This document shows, in pieces, positions 8,808 to 18,233 of a DNA stretch of 64,000 nucleotides (its first letter is position 1; each line of letters opens with the position of its first letter). The position numbers and the translations under genes were made by a program. The notes below the pieces were generated by a model. It ran no database searches. It saw only the letters and a list, made by a program, of their open reading frames with translations, and was not told the origin of the DNA. The stretch is from Planctomycetota bacterium (GTDB lineage Bacteria > Planctomycetota > Planctomycetia > Pirellulales > Lacipirellulaceae). The stretch covers positions 30,314 to 94,313 of the forward strand of contig JAJDED010000038.1 of the NCBI GenBank assembly GCA_029259915.1. The letters run 5' to 3'.

Positions 8808-10433
8808 TCATTCCCGCCGAGGGACAAACTCCTCGGGCAATTGTTCGCCTCGAAGCCCAGCCGCTGCGCGTGTCGTCACAACGATTGCACCAACACCATC
8901 GCCCCCCGGCCGAATCACATATACCAGCTTTTGTTTCACATCACGCGGTCCCGTTGCCGTGCGATCGGGATTCGCCTGCTCCAGCACCGCCAACAAAATT
9001 TCTCGACCTGGACGATTCTTCAGCGCCAAGCCAAACGACTGGTTCTTGGTGATCCCCTCCAATTGTAGGTCACGCCCCGCAATCTCGATCGTGATCCCCA
9101 AATCCTCCGCCAAAAGCTCCAACGCCCGCTGGAGCGTATCTTTGGGGAACGACAACGAAGTGACCCGCGACAGTTTTTCTTCCAAGCTCTGCGGCTGCAA
9201 AACCTCTGCCGTTTCAACCAAAACGCTTGGCTTGGGAAAACTGAGCGTCAACTCAGCTCCCATCAAAAGATTGTGCCCCGCCTCCACGGGTAAATAACAC
9301 CGCAGCACACTCATGCCGTCGACTTCGCTGCCGCGCGTATAGTTGCTCACCCATCGCAACATGGCAGGAAAACGCTCGACAATCGGCTGACCGTAACGAG
9401 AGCCCGAGTCCGCCTGAACGGCCGCTTCCAACGTGCCGACTGCGGTCGACATTCGTTGCTCGAAATTTTTTCCGAATCGGTGCGCGCGCTGGTTGAGTGC
9501 AACAGCGGTTTGAAGTTCCAGGAAAAAGTTGCTGTCCCAGTGTGCGCTCCAAGCCATGGCGGTCGCCGTGTCTTCCGCCAATTGCGCAAGAACGTCTCGC
9601 AAAGGTTCCGCAGCGCCAGCCACCAATTTGCTTCCCCCGGCTCGCCAAAACTTTGTGGGAAATACAAGCGTTGCCATCCGCTCGGCATCCGTATGAGCCA
9701 ACAAGCGCTGCATGTCGCGCGGGAACAGGGCGGGCTCCGTGCCATGGACCATCAACTCGTCGACGTCCCCCAAAGGGCACGACACCAGAAGTTTTCCGGC
9801 TCCCGCCAGAAAACAAGCGCGGTCACCCGTCACTCGATACCCCAACAGTTCATTCTGATGCTGGCGGCTGCCGGGATGCCGCTCGGCAAGTTGCTCTTCA
9901 CTCCAAGCTTCGCGCAACCACAATTTCAGTGTGACGTTCAAATCACCCGTCACCGTGGGATGCAGAGCCAGGGTTAGCGTTTCAATCTCTCCGAGCGCTG
10001 CGCCGGTGAACTGCTCTTGCCGTGTAATCAGACTCTCGCCCCAAGGCCCCAACGCGGTCAGAATTTTCTCGCCATCCCCGTGGGCCAACAGTTCACTGGG
10101 CTTGCAATGAAACAACAGCTGCGAGCCTTGCGGCAAATAGTCCAACGGAATCGACGCCCCCGCGGTCGGCGAAGCCCAAAGCGACTGGCCGTCGTCCTCA
10201 ACAAGATGTGCCCCAAACTTAGCCGATTCCGTCGGCTCCGCAATTTCTCGTTCAAGCGGTTCCTGCACGCCAGGCAAGGGCGCATTGGCATTCAGCTTTG
10301 GCGACTTTTCAGAAGTTGTCCAAATCACAAGAAGTGTAAGCAGCACAACGAACACTGCCAACGCAGCGGCAATGCCCCATCGCGAACCTGGTTTCGCATC
10401 AGTGTCTTGATTTTTTCGATGTTTATCTGCCAT
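8808..10433 (-). CDS. Membrane-anchored hypothetical protein with C-terminal STN-like domain
   Basis: The 541-residue protein starts at ATG 10433; the TTG just before it is not needed. It has a basic N-terminus, one membrane helix at about residues 20-40 and a large presumably extracytoplasmic part. The final 110 residues contain LQRALELLAEDLGITIEIAG and LALKNRPGREILLAVL, the helix-strand pattern of secretin and TonB short N-terminal domains. The middle of the protein shows no motif that I recognise. Its gene precedes the zinc-ribbon gene at 6758-8671 by 136 nt, and both share the single-helix-plus-STN plan. This is likely a lineage-specific planctomycete envelope protein; no function can be given. 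Confidence 0.6.
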   Translation of the reverse strand: MADKHRKNQDTDAKPGSRWGIAAALAVFVVLLTLLVIWTTSEKSPKLNANAPLPGVQEPLEREIAEPTESAKFGAHLVEDDGQSLWASPTAGASIPLDYLPQGSQLLFHCKPSELLAHGDGEKILTALGPWGESLITRQEQFTGAALGEIETLTLALHPTVTGDLNVTLKLWLREAWSEEQLAERHPGSRQHQNELLGYRVTGDRACFLAGAGKLLVSCPLGDVDELMVHGTEPALFPRDMQRLLAHTDAERMATLVFPTKFWRAGGSKLVAGAAEPLRDVLAQLAEDTATAMAWSAHWDSNFFLELQTAVALNQRAHRFGKNFEQRMSTAVGTLEAAVQADSGSRYGQPIVERFPAMLRWVSNYTRGSEVDGMSVLRCYLPVEAGHNLLMGAELTLSFPKPSVLVETAEVLQPQSLEEKLSRVTSLSFPKDTLQRALELLAEDLGITIEIAGRDLQLEGITKNQSFGLALKNRPGREILLAVLEQANPDRTATGPRDVKQKLVYVIRPGGDGVGAIVVTTRAAAGLRGEQLPEEFVPRRE

Positions 10434-10461
10434 CAACTGTTAACCACCAATAAAACCATGC

Positions 10462-10490
10462 TTGTGACTTAGGTCTCCAGGCCTTATTAT
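10462..10490 (+). promoter_or_regulatory. Candidate sigma-70 promoter for glutamate dehydrogenase
   Basis: TTGTGA (10462-10467) and TATTAT (10485-10490) are separated by 17 nt and lie about 75 nt upstream of the gdhA start. The match is by eye only. Confidence 0.4.
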
Positions 10491-10566
10491 CCACGAAAAC
10501 CTGGGGGGATCGCTAGTCACGATTCCCAGATGTGGACCAGTTGTTTTCTCCACCCGCGAGCCTCTT

Positions 10567-11802
10567 ATGAAGTCTTTTGAAGCGGTCACTCATTATTTCA
10601 ACCAGGCTGCCGACCAGCTCGAGCTGACCGACAACATGCGCACTCTGCTGCTCACGTCCAAGCGAGAGGTGCAAGTCCAGATCGCGGTCGAAATGGACAA
10701 TGGCGAACTCCAAACACTGATCGGCTACCGCGTGCAACACGACAATTCGCGCGGGCCGATGAAAGGCGGGCTGCGATTCCATCATGAAGTCGATCTCGAC
10801 GAAGTCCGCAGCCTCGCCTCGCTGATGACCTGGAAAACCGCCGTGGTCAACATTCCCTACGGCGGGGCCAAGGGCGGCGTCGCGGTAAAAGTCCGAGGGC
10901 TTAGCAGCCGCGAATTGGAACGTATCACGCGCAAGTTCATCGACGAAATTCACGACGTCATCGGCCCCGACACCGACATTCCAGCTCCCGATATGGGAAC
11001 CAATGCCGAGGTCATGGCGTGGATTATGAATCAGCACAACAAATACCACGGCTTCAATCCCGGCGTCGTGACCGGAAAACCTGTGGAACATTACGGGATT
11101 CCCGGCCGTGAAGAAGCCACGGGCCGGGGCGTCGGTTTGTTGACCATCAAAACACTAAGTCGCTTGGGGCGCAAACCGCAAAATACGCGAGTCGCCATCC
11201 AAGGATTCGGAAACGTCGGTACGCATACCGCCAAATTTCTGCACGAAGCCGAATGCAAAGTCGTCGCCATCAGCGACGTCAGCGGCGCCTACTTTCGTCA
11301 GGGAGGGATTAACGTCGGCGAGGCGTTGCGCTACTCGAACGAACACGAGCGCTCCTTGGCCGGCTTCCCCGATGCCGACAAAATCACCAACGAACAATTA
11401 CTGGAGCTTGACGTAGAACTGCTGATACCCGCCGCCCTGGGCGGTGTCATCACTGCCGAGAATGCACCACGAATCCGTGCCCCAATCATCGTCGAAGCGG
11501 CCAACGCCCCCATGCGACCCGAAGCAGATGACCTTCTCTATCAGCAAGGCACCGTCATCCTGCCCGACATTTTAGCCAACGCCGGCGGAGTGACCGTTAG
11601 TTATTTCGAATGGGTCCAAAACCGGCAATACTACCAGTGGAGTCTCGACCGCGTTCGCCAAGAGCTCGACCGCGTCCTCTCGTCGGCTTTTGAAGAAGTC
11701 TGGAGCTTGTCTCAAGAAAAGAAGATCAGCCTCCGCACCGCCGCGTTCATCGTCGGCATCGGTCGAGTCGGTCGGGCGACCGTCTTGGGAGGAATTACAT
11801 AG
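10567..11802 (+). CDS. gdhA: Glutamate dehydrogenase (Glu/Leu/Phe/Val dehydrogenase family)
   Basis: This 411-residue hexameric-type glutamate dehydrogenase interconverts glutamate and 2-oxoglutarate plus ammonia with NAD(P). The N-terminal domain carries K66 in PMKGGLR and K90, both substrate-binding positions, and catalytic K102 in PYGGAKGG. The Rossmann domain (about 190-340) contains the dinucleotide motif GFGNVG. Length and motifs match the short GDH family of bacteria and archaea. A Leu/Val dehydrogenase is less likely because the PMKGGLRFH segment is GDH-like. It appears to be monocistronic, with its own promoter-like sequence upstream and a repeat hairpin downstream. Confidence 0.92.
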   Translation: MKSFEAVTHYFNQAADQLELTDNMRTLLLTSKREVQVQIAVEMDNGELQTLIGYRVQHDNSRGPMKGGLRFHHEVDLDEVRSLASLMTWKTAVVNIPYGGAKGGVAVKVRGLSSRELERITRKFIDEIHDVIGPDTDIPAPDMGTNAEVMAWIMNQHNKYHGFNPGVVTGKPVEHYGIPGREEATGRGVGLLTIKTLSRLGRKPQNTRVAIQGFGNVGTHTAKFLHEAECKVVAISDVSGAYFRQGGINVGEALRYSNEHERSLAGFPDADKITNEQLLELDVELLIPAALGGVITAENAPRIRAPIIVEAANAPMRPEADDLLYQQGTVILPDILANAGGVTVSYFEWVQNRQYYQWSLDRVRQELDRVLSSAFEEVWSLSQEKKISLRTAAFIVGIGRVGRATVLGGIT

Positions 11803-11821
11803 TTCTTACTTTGGAAAAATA

Positions 11822-11930
11822 AACCGCCAAGAGCGCCAGGGACGCCAAGAAAATATAAGAAACATTTGTAGGTCAGGTGCGGCACCTGACACCAACCTGC
11901 TCCTTGGCGCTCTTGGCGTCCTTGGCGATT
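11822..11930. repeat. Intergenic hairpin with short-period repeat arms and a nested palindrome (R3)
   Basis: The left arm (11822-11849) is built from CGCCAAGA/CGCCAGGGA units and the right arm (11902-11930) from the complementary CTTGGCG units. The loop holds a perfect nested palindrome, GTCAGGTGC g GCACCTGAC (11872-11890). Confidence 0.75.
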
Positions 11931-11980
11931 CATTACGAAGTCACAAACGATTTTTCAATCATCACCTTGAACAGCAACAC

Positions 11981-12772
11981 ATGAGAATCATCGCCAGTCT
12001 ACGTTTCGCAGCGCGGGTTGCGGCTTTTGCCGTGAACACGGTCGTATGCTGGGGTTGTCTGGAATTGGAAGCCTTGCTGTGCAGACGAAAAAAGCGGATC
12101 ACGATAATCAACAAGTGGGTCCCACGCTGGGCAAGAATCAATCTGTGGACTTTTGGCGTGAAGGTTGAAACGCATGGGCCATTCGCCGATGAAGGAAAAC
12201 TATACCCCGCGATGGGAACAAACAGTGTAGGCCGCGTTTTTGTTGCGAATCACCGTTCAGGAATGGATATCCCCATCCTCTTCACGGTAGCCGAGACACA
12301 CGTCATCAGCCGCCACGACCTGGCCAATTGGCCGTTGATCGGTCCCGGCGCCCGCCGAGTGGGAACGCTCTTTGTCGATCGTTCGTCACGTCGCAGCGGT
12401 GCCTCGGTCCTCCGCGAAGTCGACCAGGCCCTCGCCAAGGGCGAAGGGGTCGCAATGTTTCCCGAAGGAACCGCTCACCCAGGCGACGAAGTCCACCCAT
12501 TCCGCACCGGCGCGTTCAATGCGGCCCGTCGCGCAGGGTCTGAAGTGGTGCCGATAGGTCTCGCCTACGGCGACGATGCCGCCTACTATTGCGTGGAATC
12601 GTTCATGGGGCACATCAAACGCATCGCCAGCCTTCGGCGGTTGCCCGTTGCCGTCGAAATCGGCGAGCCCCTCAAGCTCGACAACTATGAAAACGCCGAA
12701 ATGAAAGACATCGCCCAGCAACGCGTGCAAGAACTGGTCAATCGCGCCCGAGCTCGGCTCGAGGTGCATTAG
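11981..12772 (+). CDS. plsC: 1-acyl-sn-glycerol-3-phosphate acyltransferase (PlsC/LPLAT family)
   Basis: The 263-residue protein carries the acyltransferase blocks NHRSGMD (H91-x4-D96, catalytic) and FPEGT (160-164, glycerol-phosphate binding). An N-terminal hydrophobic segment (about 7-32) would place it at the inner membrane. The family transfers an acyl chain to lysophosphatidic acid to give phosphatidic acid in phospholipid synthesis. ATG 11981 is chosen because upstream in-frame codons run through the repeat hairpin and the end of gdhA. Other lysophospholipid or ornithine-lipid acyltransferases share these motifs, so the exact substrate is inferred. Confidence 0.85.
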   Translation: MRIIASLRFAARVAAFAVNTVVCWGCLELEALLCRRKKRITIINKWVPRWARINLWTFGVKVETHGPFADEGKLYPAMGTNSVGRVFVANHRSGMDIPILFTVAETHVISRHDLANWPLIGPGARRVGTLFVDRSSRRSGASVLREVDQALAKGEGVAMFPEGTAHPGDEVHPFRTGAFNAARRAGSEVVPIGLAYGDDAAYYCVESFMGHIKRIASLRRLPVAVEIGEPLKLDNYENAEMKDIAQQRVQELVNRARARLEVH

Positions 12773-12893
12773 CCCTAAAGGACAGCTCTTTTTCTTCCGC
12801 CAAGATTTCGTTTTGCCTGCCCACCTGCTAGAATCACATGAGTCGCGGCGCCGCTCGGCTCGTCCTTTTCCCTCTTCTTCTCGATTGGCACCT

Positions 12894-14267
12894 ATGTCCA
12901 CACGGTTTCCTAAACCGCATTGGGACCATCTTCCCCAACAGCCCGGCGACCAGTCCGCAGAAGAACATGCTGACGATCACAGCCGGGAAACCACAAAAAA
13001 ACAAGATGCCGTAAAGACGTTTACGATCGAAGTATCGGCTGGCAATTCTGGCGACGAAGACACCCAGCCGCCTGCAGCCGTCTCGCGCTTGGTCCGACGG
13101 TTGCGAAAGCCACTAAAGAAAAAGCACCGACCAACCGCTCCCGATTCGCCTCATGCGATCACTCCAAAACCCGTCGAAAAATCACGGCGCGGCAAAAAGA
13201 CAAAACATCCAACCGCACAGCCAACTGACAAAAGTGCGGCCCGCGCGCGTACCCCTTCCTGGCTGGTAAGTTCGGCAATCCACGCGGGCATTCTCTTGAT
13301 CCTGAGTTTTCTTACACTGGCCAATTTGCATCAAGAAGACGAATTGATCTTTGCCACCAGCCACGTCTCCAACGAAGTGCTCGACGAATTCCAGGAAATC
13401 GAAATCGATCCGACCGAGGAATTCGAACCCGTGGACACCGACGTGGCAGCCATGATCGACGACCCCGGCTTGGCAGCTTTCGGCGAGTTGTCGTCCGAAT
13501 CGGCGCTGTCGGATCTGATGGGCGAACCCTCCTTGGCCAGTAGCGACCTGGATAATTTTGGATCGCTTTTCGACGAAAGCGGCAATGGGCTAAGCGAAAT
13601 GGGCGCAGGTTCTGGCGCACCCGCGACCAGTTTTTTCGGCACGAAGGCGCAAGCCCAGCGTGTTGTGTTCGTCATCGACAACACCGGCAGCATGAACTAC
13701 GGAGGATTGGAAACGGTCATCGCCGAACTTTTGAAAAGCGTCGACGCGATGAGCCCCAAGCAGCAATTTTACGTGCTCTTCTTCAGCGATCAGGTTTATC
13801 CTCTGTTTTACCCCCACTCACAACTGAACTTTGTTCGTGCCAACAACAAAAATAAACAACTACTCAGCGAGTGGCTCAATACGGTGGAAACATGCACCGG
13901 CGGCGTCTGGCAACTCACCCAGGCATTGGAGACGGCCTACGAATTGCGCCCCGACGTGGTTTACCTGCTGTGCGACGGCAGACATTGGGACCTTGTGCGA
14001 GCTGCACATAAAATAAAAGCTGTCGAGAACCTGCGTTCGAAGCCCAACCTGCTCGGGATACCCGTCCACACTCTCGGCATGGGATGCCAAGAAGACGCCG
14101 ACCGCGAGAATCTGGCAACCGTCGCCCAGGTCAACTCGGGAACGTTTCACGAAGTACCAGTTAGCCCCGCGATGGCACAATTGGCCCAACAGCATGGCCG
14201 ACCCTACCACAGCCACGGCCCGGGAGAAGTCTGGGGAACCAAGGTCCTGAAACGTAGCAAGAAGTAA
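12894..14267 (+). CDS. Membrane-anchored von Willebrand factor A domain protein
   Basis: The 457-residue protein has a highly charged, low-complexity cytoplasmic N-terminus (1-118) and one membrane helix (about 123-145). An acidic linker rich in Asp, Glu and Ser (150-240) follows, then a vWA domain (about 255-440). The MIDAS metal site is D262-x-T264-x-S266 (DNTGSM), a Thr variant of the usual DxSxS, with a later Asp in YLLCDGRH. vWA domains bind protein partners through a divalent metal; the partner is unknown. ATG 12894 is preferred over an earlier in-frame ATG (12813) that adds 27 residues without domain content. It is flanked by repeat hairpins and shows no operon partner. Confidence 0.8.
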   Translation: MSTRFPKPHWDHLPQQPGDQSAEEHADDHSRETTKKQDAVKTFTIEVSAGNSGDEDTQPPAAVSRLVRRLRKPLKKKHRPTAPDSPHAITPKPVEKSRRGKKTKHPTAQPTDKSAARARTPSWLVSSAIHAGILLILSFLTLANLHQEDELIFATSHVSNEVLDEFQEIEIDPTEEFEPVDTDVAAMIDDPGLAAFGELSSESALSDLMGEPSLASSDLDNFGSLFDESGNGLSEMGAGSGAPATSFFGTKAQAQRVVFVIDNTGSMNYGGLETVIAELLKSVDAMSPKQQFYVLFFSDQVYPLFYPHSQLNFVRANNKNKQLLSEWLNTVETCTGGVWQLTQALETAYELRPDVVYLLCDGRHWDLVRAAHKIKAVENLRSKPNLLGIPVHTLGMGCQEDADRENLATVAQVNSGTFHEVPVSPAMAQLAQQHGRPYHSHGPGEVWGTKVLKRSKK

Positions 14268-14278
14268 GCCAAATTGAA

Positions 14279-14422
14279 AACCGCCAAGGACGCCAAGAGC
14301 GTCAAGGTACTGTTTTTTCAATTTTTCAAAACTCTATTTCATTCGCTTGTTATTGGTAGTTTGCCTGCTTCGACAAAGAAACTCCTCGCCTTTCTTGGCG
14401 TCCTTGGCGCTCTTGGCGGTTC
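14279..14422. repeat. Intergenic hairpin with short-period repeat arms (R4)
   Basis: Left arm 14279-14307 (CGCCAAGGA/CGCCAAGAG/CGTCAAGG units) is complementary to right arm 14394-14422 (CTTGGCGTC/CTTGGCGCT/CTTGGCGG). The unit is nearly the same as in the hairpin at 11822-11930, but with a longer, unrelated loop. Confidence 0.75.
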
Positions 14423-14424
14423 AT

Positions 14425-15207
14425 TTCTTAAGTTTGGAAGGTGGAACAGCCACCAACAGCGCAAAAAGCGGGCCTCGGACGAGCCAAATACGATTTGACT
14501 TAACGAACCAGTCAGGGGCATTTGAACCGGTTTGTAACAGTTCGTCCGAGACCACGCGGGCCAGTAAATTGACTCAGCTAATCAGACGCTCACTAAAACG
14601 CGTGTTGACCATTGCCGAAGAGTCTCGTCCCTTGAGAATCTCCAGCAACGGTCCCCAACAAGCTGATGGAGTTTCTCGAAGCTCATTTGCAGCATCCAAA
14701 AACTGCAGCACCTTAAAACTCCACTGGTCACCTGTCGCACTTTGCGTACCGTAGCCCGAACGCTGTTGTCGATGCGTTAACTCGAGGAACATGTAACTTG
14801 TTGCGCTTCGCAGGGTTAGTGTGAGACACTCTGGGCATGAAAGCCGATTTCCAGGCCAACTGGAGAATTGGGCAAGCTCCAATCAGTTGGAACATAATGC
14901 AGCAATCTCGATCCACATGTGTCGATTGGCTACGGTCCCCGAAGGCGATTCTAAATTGGTTGCCAATACGGTGCTAAACTGTCTCAAATTGCGAATCAAC
15001 CACGCCCGGTCAAGCTGTAACACCTTTTGCAATTTACGGTTGCGTCGGTTGTTATGTACTGCTTTACTGTTAGAAGTTGACGTTCACCAGCTGCCGAGCC
15101 GTCCAAGCAAGTTTGTCCCGGTGTCTCGTTTCGAGAAACAGGGTACTATGGCGGCCTAGCCCCGTTTCAACGTGTCTTTGCAGCCTGAAAGAGTCGAGGA
15201 TCATTTC
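14425..15207. other. About 780 nt with no supported gene
   Basis: Open frames of 60-135 codons exist on both strands, but none shows a family motif, a plausible start site or the third-position GC preference of neighbouring genes. Small dyads are visible, such as GGTGG-aaca-CCACC-like near 14441-14455 and TCTCG-ttt-CGAGA at 15122-15134, the latter just before kdsA. It could be decayed coding sequence, an untracked RNA or a long leader. Confidence 0.5.
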
Positions 15208-16053
15208 GTGCCCAATTACCCAGTTTCCGTTGGCCCCTATCTCTGCGGGTGCGAACAGCCGCTGCTGTGGATTGCCGGACCATGCGTGCTCGAAGACGAA
15301 GTGGCTACGCTGGAAATTGCCGAAGAGTTGCAGCGAGTCGCCGAACTGTTTTCGGTCCAGTTGATATTCAAAGCCTCGTTCGACAAGGCGAATCGCACAA
15401 GCAGCAACGCCTATCGCGGACCGGGGCTCGAAGAGGGTTTACGGATTTTAAGTCAAGTGCGCCGCGCGACCGGCCTGCCGGTCACCACCGACATCCACGA
15501 GCCGTCGCAAGCGCAAGCCGCAGGCGAAGTTTGCGACCTGCTGCAAATCCCCGCCTTTTTGGCTCGGCAGACCGATTTGCTAGTTGCCGCAGCGCGAACT
15601 GGCAAAGCCGTTAATGCGAAGAAGGCCCAGTTTATGTCTCCCGACGACATGCGCCATGTCGTGACCAAACTCACCGACGCCGGTTGCCAAAACATTTTGC
15701 TTTGCGAACGGGGCACCTTTTTCGGCTATGGGCGACTAGTGAACGACATGCGCGCCATCCCGCAGATGCAAGCCTTGGGCGTGCCGGTAGTTTTCGACGC
15801 CACTCACAGCGTGCAAGAACCGGGCGGACTTGGCGGCGCGACCGGTGGCAATCGAGCCATGGTAGAACCGCTGGCACGCGCCGCAATGGCATTGGGCGCC
15901 GAGGGCTTGTTCACAGAAACGCATCCCAACCCCGACAAATCGCCCAGCGACGGCGCGAACATGATTCCCTTGAATGAAATCGAAGATGTACTCCGCCGAT
16001 TGCTCGTCATCCGCCAGGCGACCGCCAACCTGATCGAGACTCCCTGTGAATAG
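15208..16053 (+). CDS. kdsA: 3-deoxy-8-phosphooctulonate (KDO-8-phosphate) synthase
   Basis: The protein is about 281 residues long and has the features of the DAHP/KDO8P synthase family: the N-terminal IAGPCVLE block, [46 protein letters not shown] and [13 protein letters not shown]. KdsA condenses phosphoenolpyruvate with arabinose 5-phosphate to make KDO 8-phosphate for the LPS inner core, so lipid-A-type LPS is expected. GTG 15208 is chosen because GAGGA lies 7 nt upstream; an upstream in-frame GTG at 15172 has no ribosome-binding site. Its end overlaps the next gene by 8 nt, indicating coupled translation. Confidence 0.93.
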   Translation: MPNYPVSVGPYLCGCEQPLLWIAGPCVLEDEVATLEIAEELQRVAELFSVQLIFKASFDKANRTSSNAYRGPGLEEGLRILSQVRRATGLPVTTDIHEPSQAQAAGEVCDLLQIPAFLARQTDLLVAAARTGKAVNAKKAQFMSPDDMRHVVTKLTDAGCQNILLCERGTFFGYGRLVNDMRAIPQMQALGVPVVFDATHSVQEPGGLGGATGGNRAMVEPLARAAMALGAEGLFTETHPNPDKSPSDGANMIPLNEIEDVLRRLLVIRQATANLIETPCE

Positions 16054-18088
16054 CCGATTCGCTCCGCTGCTTGTTCTTGCAATGCTAGTTGGTTCGCTGC
16101 TGGCATGTCCCGGCTGTAAAGACCGCGAGCCGAAACGCAGCAGCCCCTCCCCAAGAAGTCGGCTTGCGACAACACGCCATGACACTTCGACTGTTTTAGT
16201 CGACTCGATCGCGCAAACGCTCAACCACTTGCCGGCAGAAGTCGTCACCCAACTTCTGCCCCCAACCAACATCCTCGACGACTCGAAGAGCGCTAACGGT
16301 CAGGAAGTTTTGGCCACCTTGGACAAAACACCCCAAGTACCCGACGGCCCCTTCAACTATTTGCGTGTGCCCGGCGGCAATGCCAACTTCCGCAGCTTGC
16401 AGGTCCGAGCGGGCGACATCATACGCTATTTCGTCGCTTACGATCAGGAAGATTTGGAACATGGTTTCGAAAACGTCACTTACTTGGAACTCCCTGTCCG
16501 ACGCCTCGATGCCAACAATCCCCAAAACGCACTGATCGTCGAAGGCGGACTGAATGGGCCGGTGGAAATCCCTCATCGGATCGAAGTTTGGCGCTTCTCC
16601 GACAAGCGGATGAACGAAATCCGCGTACGCCTGACCCGCTACATCAAACACCGCCGCCCCGCGACTGGCTGGGAGCCGAGCCCCGACGATTCGGCACTGA
16701 CCGACATGACCGATCGCCTCAACCAATGGTGGCGAAATCTGCCTGACCCCGACACTCCATGGAATGCCGAACCGCTTGTGCAGCAGATTCCTGCAGACAT
16801 TCGAGAATCGGATGCGATTGCTGAGTTGCTCGATTCCAACGCACTAGAAAACGCCAGTTTCCAACCCGGAGAAAGCCGATTACTCCAGCAGGCCGTTTGG
16901 CTTCGCGACATCGCGGCTTGGGCCAATGGCGAGGGGCTGACCGATTTGGAAATTGTCGAGGCCTTGTTCGATTGGACGGTGCGCAATCTTCAACTCGATG
17001 ACGACGACGCTCAAAACACAATCCACCACCCTTGGCAAGCATTGATGTTCGGACACGGCACCGCCCCGGACCGAGCATGGGTGTTTGCCGAATTGTGCCG
17101 TCAGCAACAGCTCGACGTGGTGATGCTCAACATCGGTGCAACCGCGGAAGAAACTCCCTGGCTGCTTGCCGCGTTATGGAGCGAAGGCAAGCTGCATCTG
17201 TTCGACCCCCGCCTGGGATTGCCGATTGCCAGTGCCGAAGGCATCGCCACGTTGGCCCAGTTGTCAGCAAATCCGCAAGCGATTCTGCAAAACCTACGTC
17301 TGGAGGGAGAGCCCGTTTATCCGCCAATTGCCGAAGCGTTGGAATCTGCGGAAAACATCCACGCAACCGCGTCGATTGTCGCTGCGCCACTCCAGTTGTC
17401 TCGGCGTGCATTCGCATTGCAACAGGCCCTGCAAGCGGAAGACTACGTCGTGCTATCGGCCAAGACGAGTCCTCTTGCCAAGCAGCTTGCCGATGTGCCA
17501 ACCATTTCAAACGTGCAGTTGTGGACCGCACCGTTCGAGTCGCTTCTGGACGAAAGCAAAATGAAACCCGAGAGCCGGCTCCATGCCGCACGACAATTCT
17601 TGGTATTTGCACAGCGCCCCCAGCTTTGGAAAGCACGCGTTTTGCATTTCCAAGGCACCAAAGCAATTCCGCTCAGCCAGCAAAACGATCCTCTTGCCCA
17701 ACCCGACCTGGGCCATCGCTCTGCCACCCGGCTCTACCAAAGTCGCAATATTCGCCCGACCGAAAAAATACTGAACCAATTGGAACCGGCAAAGCAAATA
17801 ATCTATCGGGCTGCAAAACAACATGCCAGCTACTGGCTCGGCTTGCTCAGCTACGATCAACAGAAGCATGAAATTGCGGCGGACTGGTTCAAACAGCGCA
17901 CACTCGCCGCAACTCCCAACGGCCCCTGGACAGCAAGCGCACGCTACAACCTGGCCCGCAACTACGAAGCCCTCGGCAACCTAGAACAAGCAATCGAACT
18001 GCTCGAAGCAGACAATTCCCCCCAACGCCACGGCAATCTGCTCCGCGCACAACAACTGAAAAAGAAACTACAAAGCGGGAATGAATAG
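16046..18088 (+). CDS. Lipoprotein with transglutaminase-like and TPR-like regions
   Basis: The 680-residue protein starts with a textbook lipoprotein signal: LLAC lipobox, modified Cys21. Residues around 300-400 resemble a transglutaminase-like fold ([17 protein letters not shown], then [17 protein letters not shown] and [10 protein letters not shown]). I cannot be sure of a full Cys-His-Asp catalytic triad, so it may be an inactive, binding version. The C-terminal 110 residues contain TPR-like helical pairs ([40 protein letters not shown]). GTG 16046 overlaps the end of kdsA by 8 nt, so the two are co-translated, but no functional link to KDO synthesis is evident. It looks like a planctomycete-specific envelope protein. 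Confidence 0.7.
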   Translation: MNSRFAPLLVLAMLVGSLLACPGCKDREPKRSSPSPRSRLATTRHDTSTVLVDSIAQTLNHLPAEVVTQLLPPTNILDDSKSANGQEVLATLDKTPQVPDGPFNYLRVPGGNANFRSLQVRAGDIIRYFVAYDQEDLEHGFENVTYLELPVRRLDANNPQNALIVEGGLNGPVEIPHRIEVWRFSDKRMNEIRVRLTRYIKHRRPATGWEPSPDDSALTDMTDRLNQWWRNLPDPDTPWNAEPLVQQIPADIRESDAIAELLDSNALENASFQPGESRLLQQAVWLRDIAAWANGEGLTDLEIVEALFDWTVRNLQLDDDDAQNTIHHPWQALMFGHGTAPDRAWVFAELCRQQQLDVVMLNIGATAEETPWLLAALWSEGKLHLFDPRLGLPIASAEGIATLAQLSANPQAILQNLRLEGEPVYPPIAEALESAENIHATASIVAAPLQLSRRAFALQQALQAEDYVVLSAKTSPLAKQLADVPTISNVQLWTAPFESLLDESKMKPESRLHAARQFLVFAQRPQLWKARVLHFQGTKAIPLSQQNDPLAQPDLGHRSATRLYQSRNIRPTEKILNQLEPAKQIIYRAAKQHASYWLGLLSYDQQKHEIAADWFKQRTLAATPNGPWTASARYNLARNYEALGNLEQAIELLEADNSPQRHGNLLRAQQLKKKLQSGNE

Positions 18089-18143
18089 CCTGAGAACAAC
18101 TCAATAATTACTTCGGAATTTTGCATTTTGTCTCGGGACAGTT

Positions 18144-18209
18144 TGAACAGGAGGTAACAGAGGAAAACAGAGCGGAGTTTCTCTGCTATCTCTGTTACCT
18201 CCTGTTCAT
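18144..18209. repeat. Intergenic hairpin with short-period repeat arms (R5)
   Basis: Left arm 18144-18172 (AACAGGAGGT/AACAGAGG/AAAACAGAG) pairs almost completely with right arm 18181-18209 around an 8-nt loop. It ends 24 nt before the start of the transporter gene at 18234, so it would lie in its 5' leader. Confidence 0.75.
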
Positions 18210-18233
18210 TTAATACTGGTAACTTTTTTTCCT

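Noticed and set aside
14574..15159. Short open frames on both strands in the gene-free region, considered as decayed transposase or small genes
   Set aside because: No recognisable protein motif, no ribosome-binding site and no coding bias could be seen.
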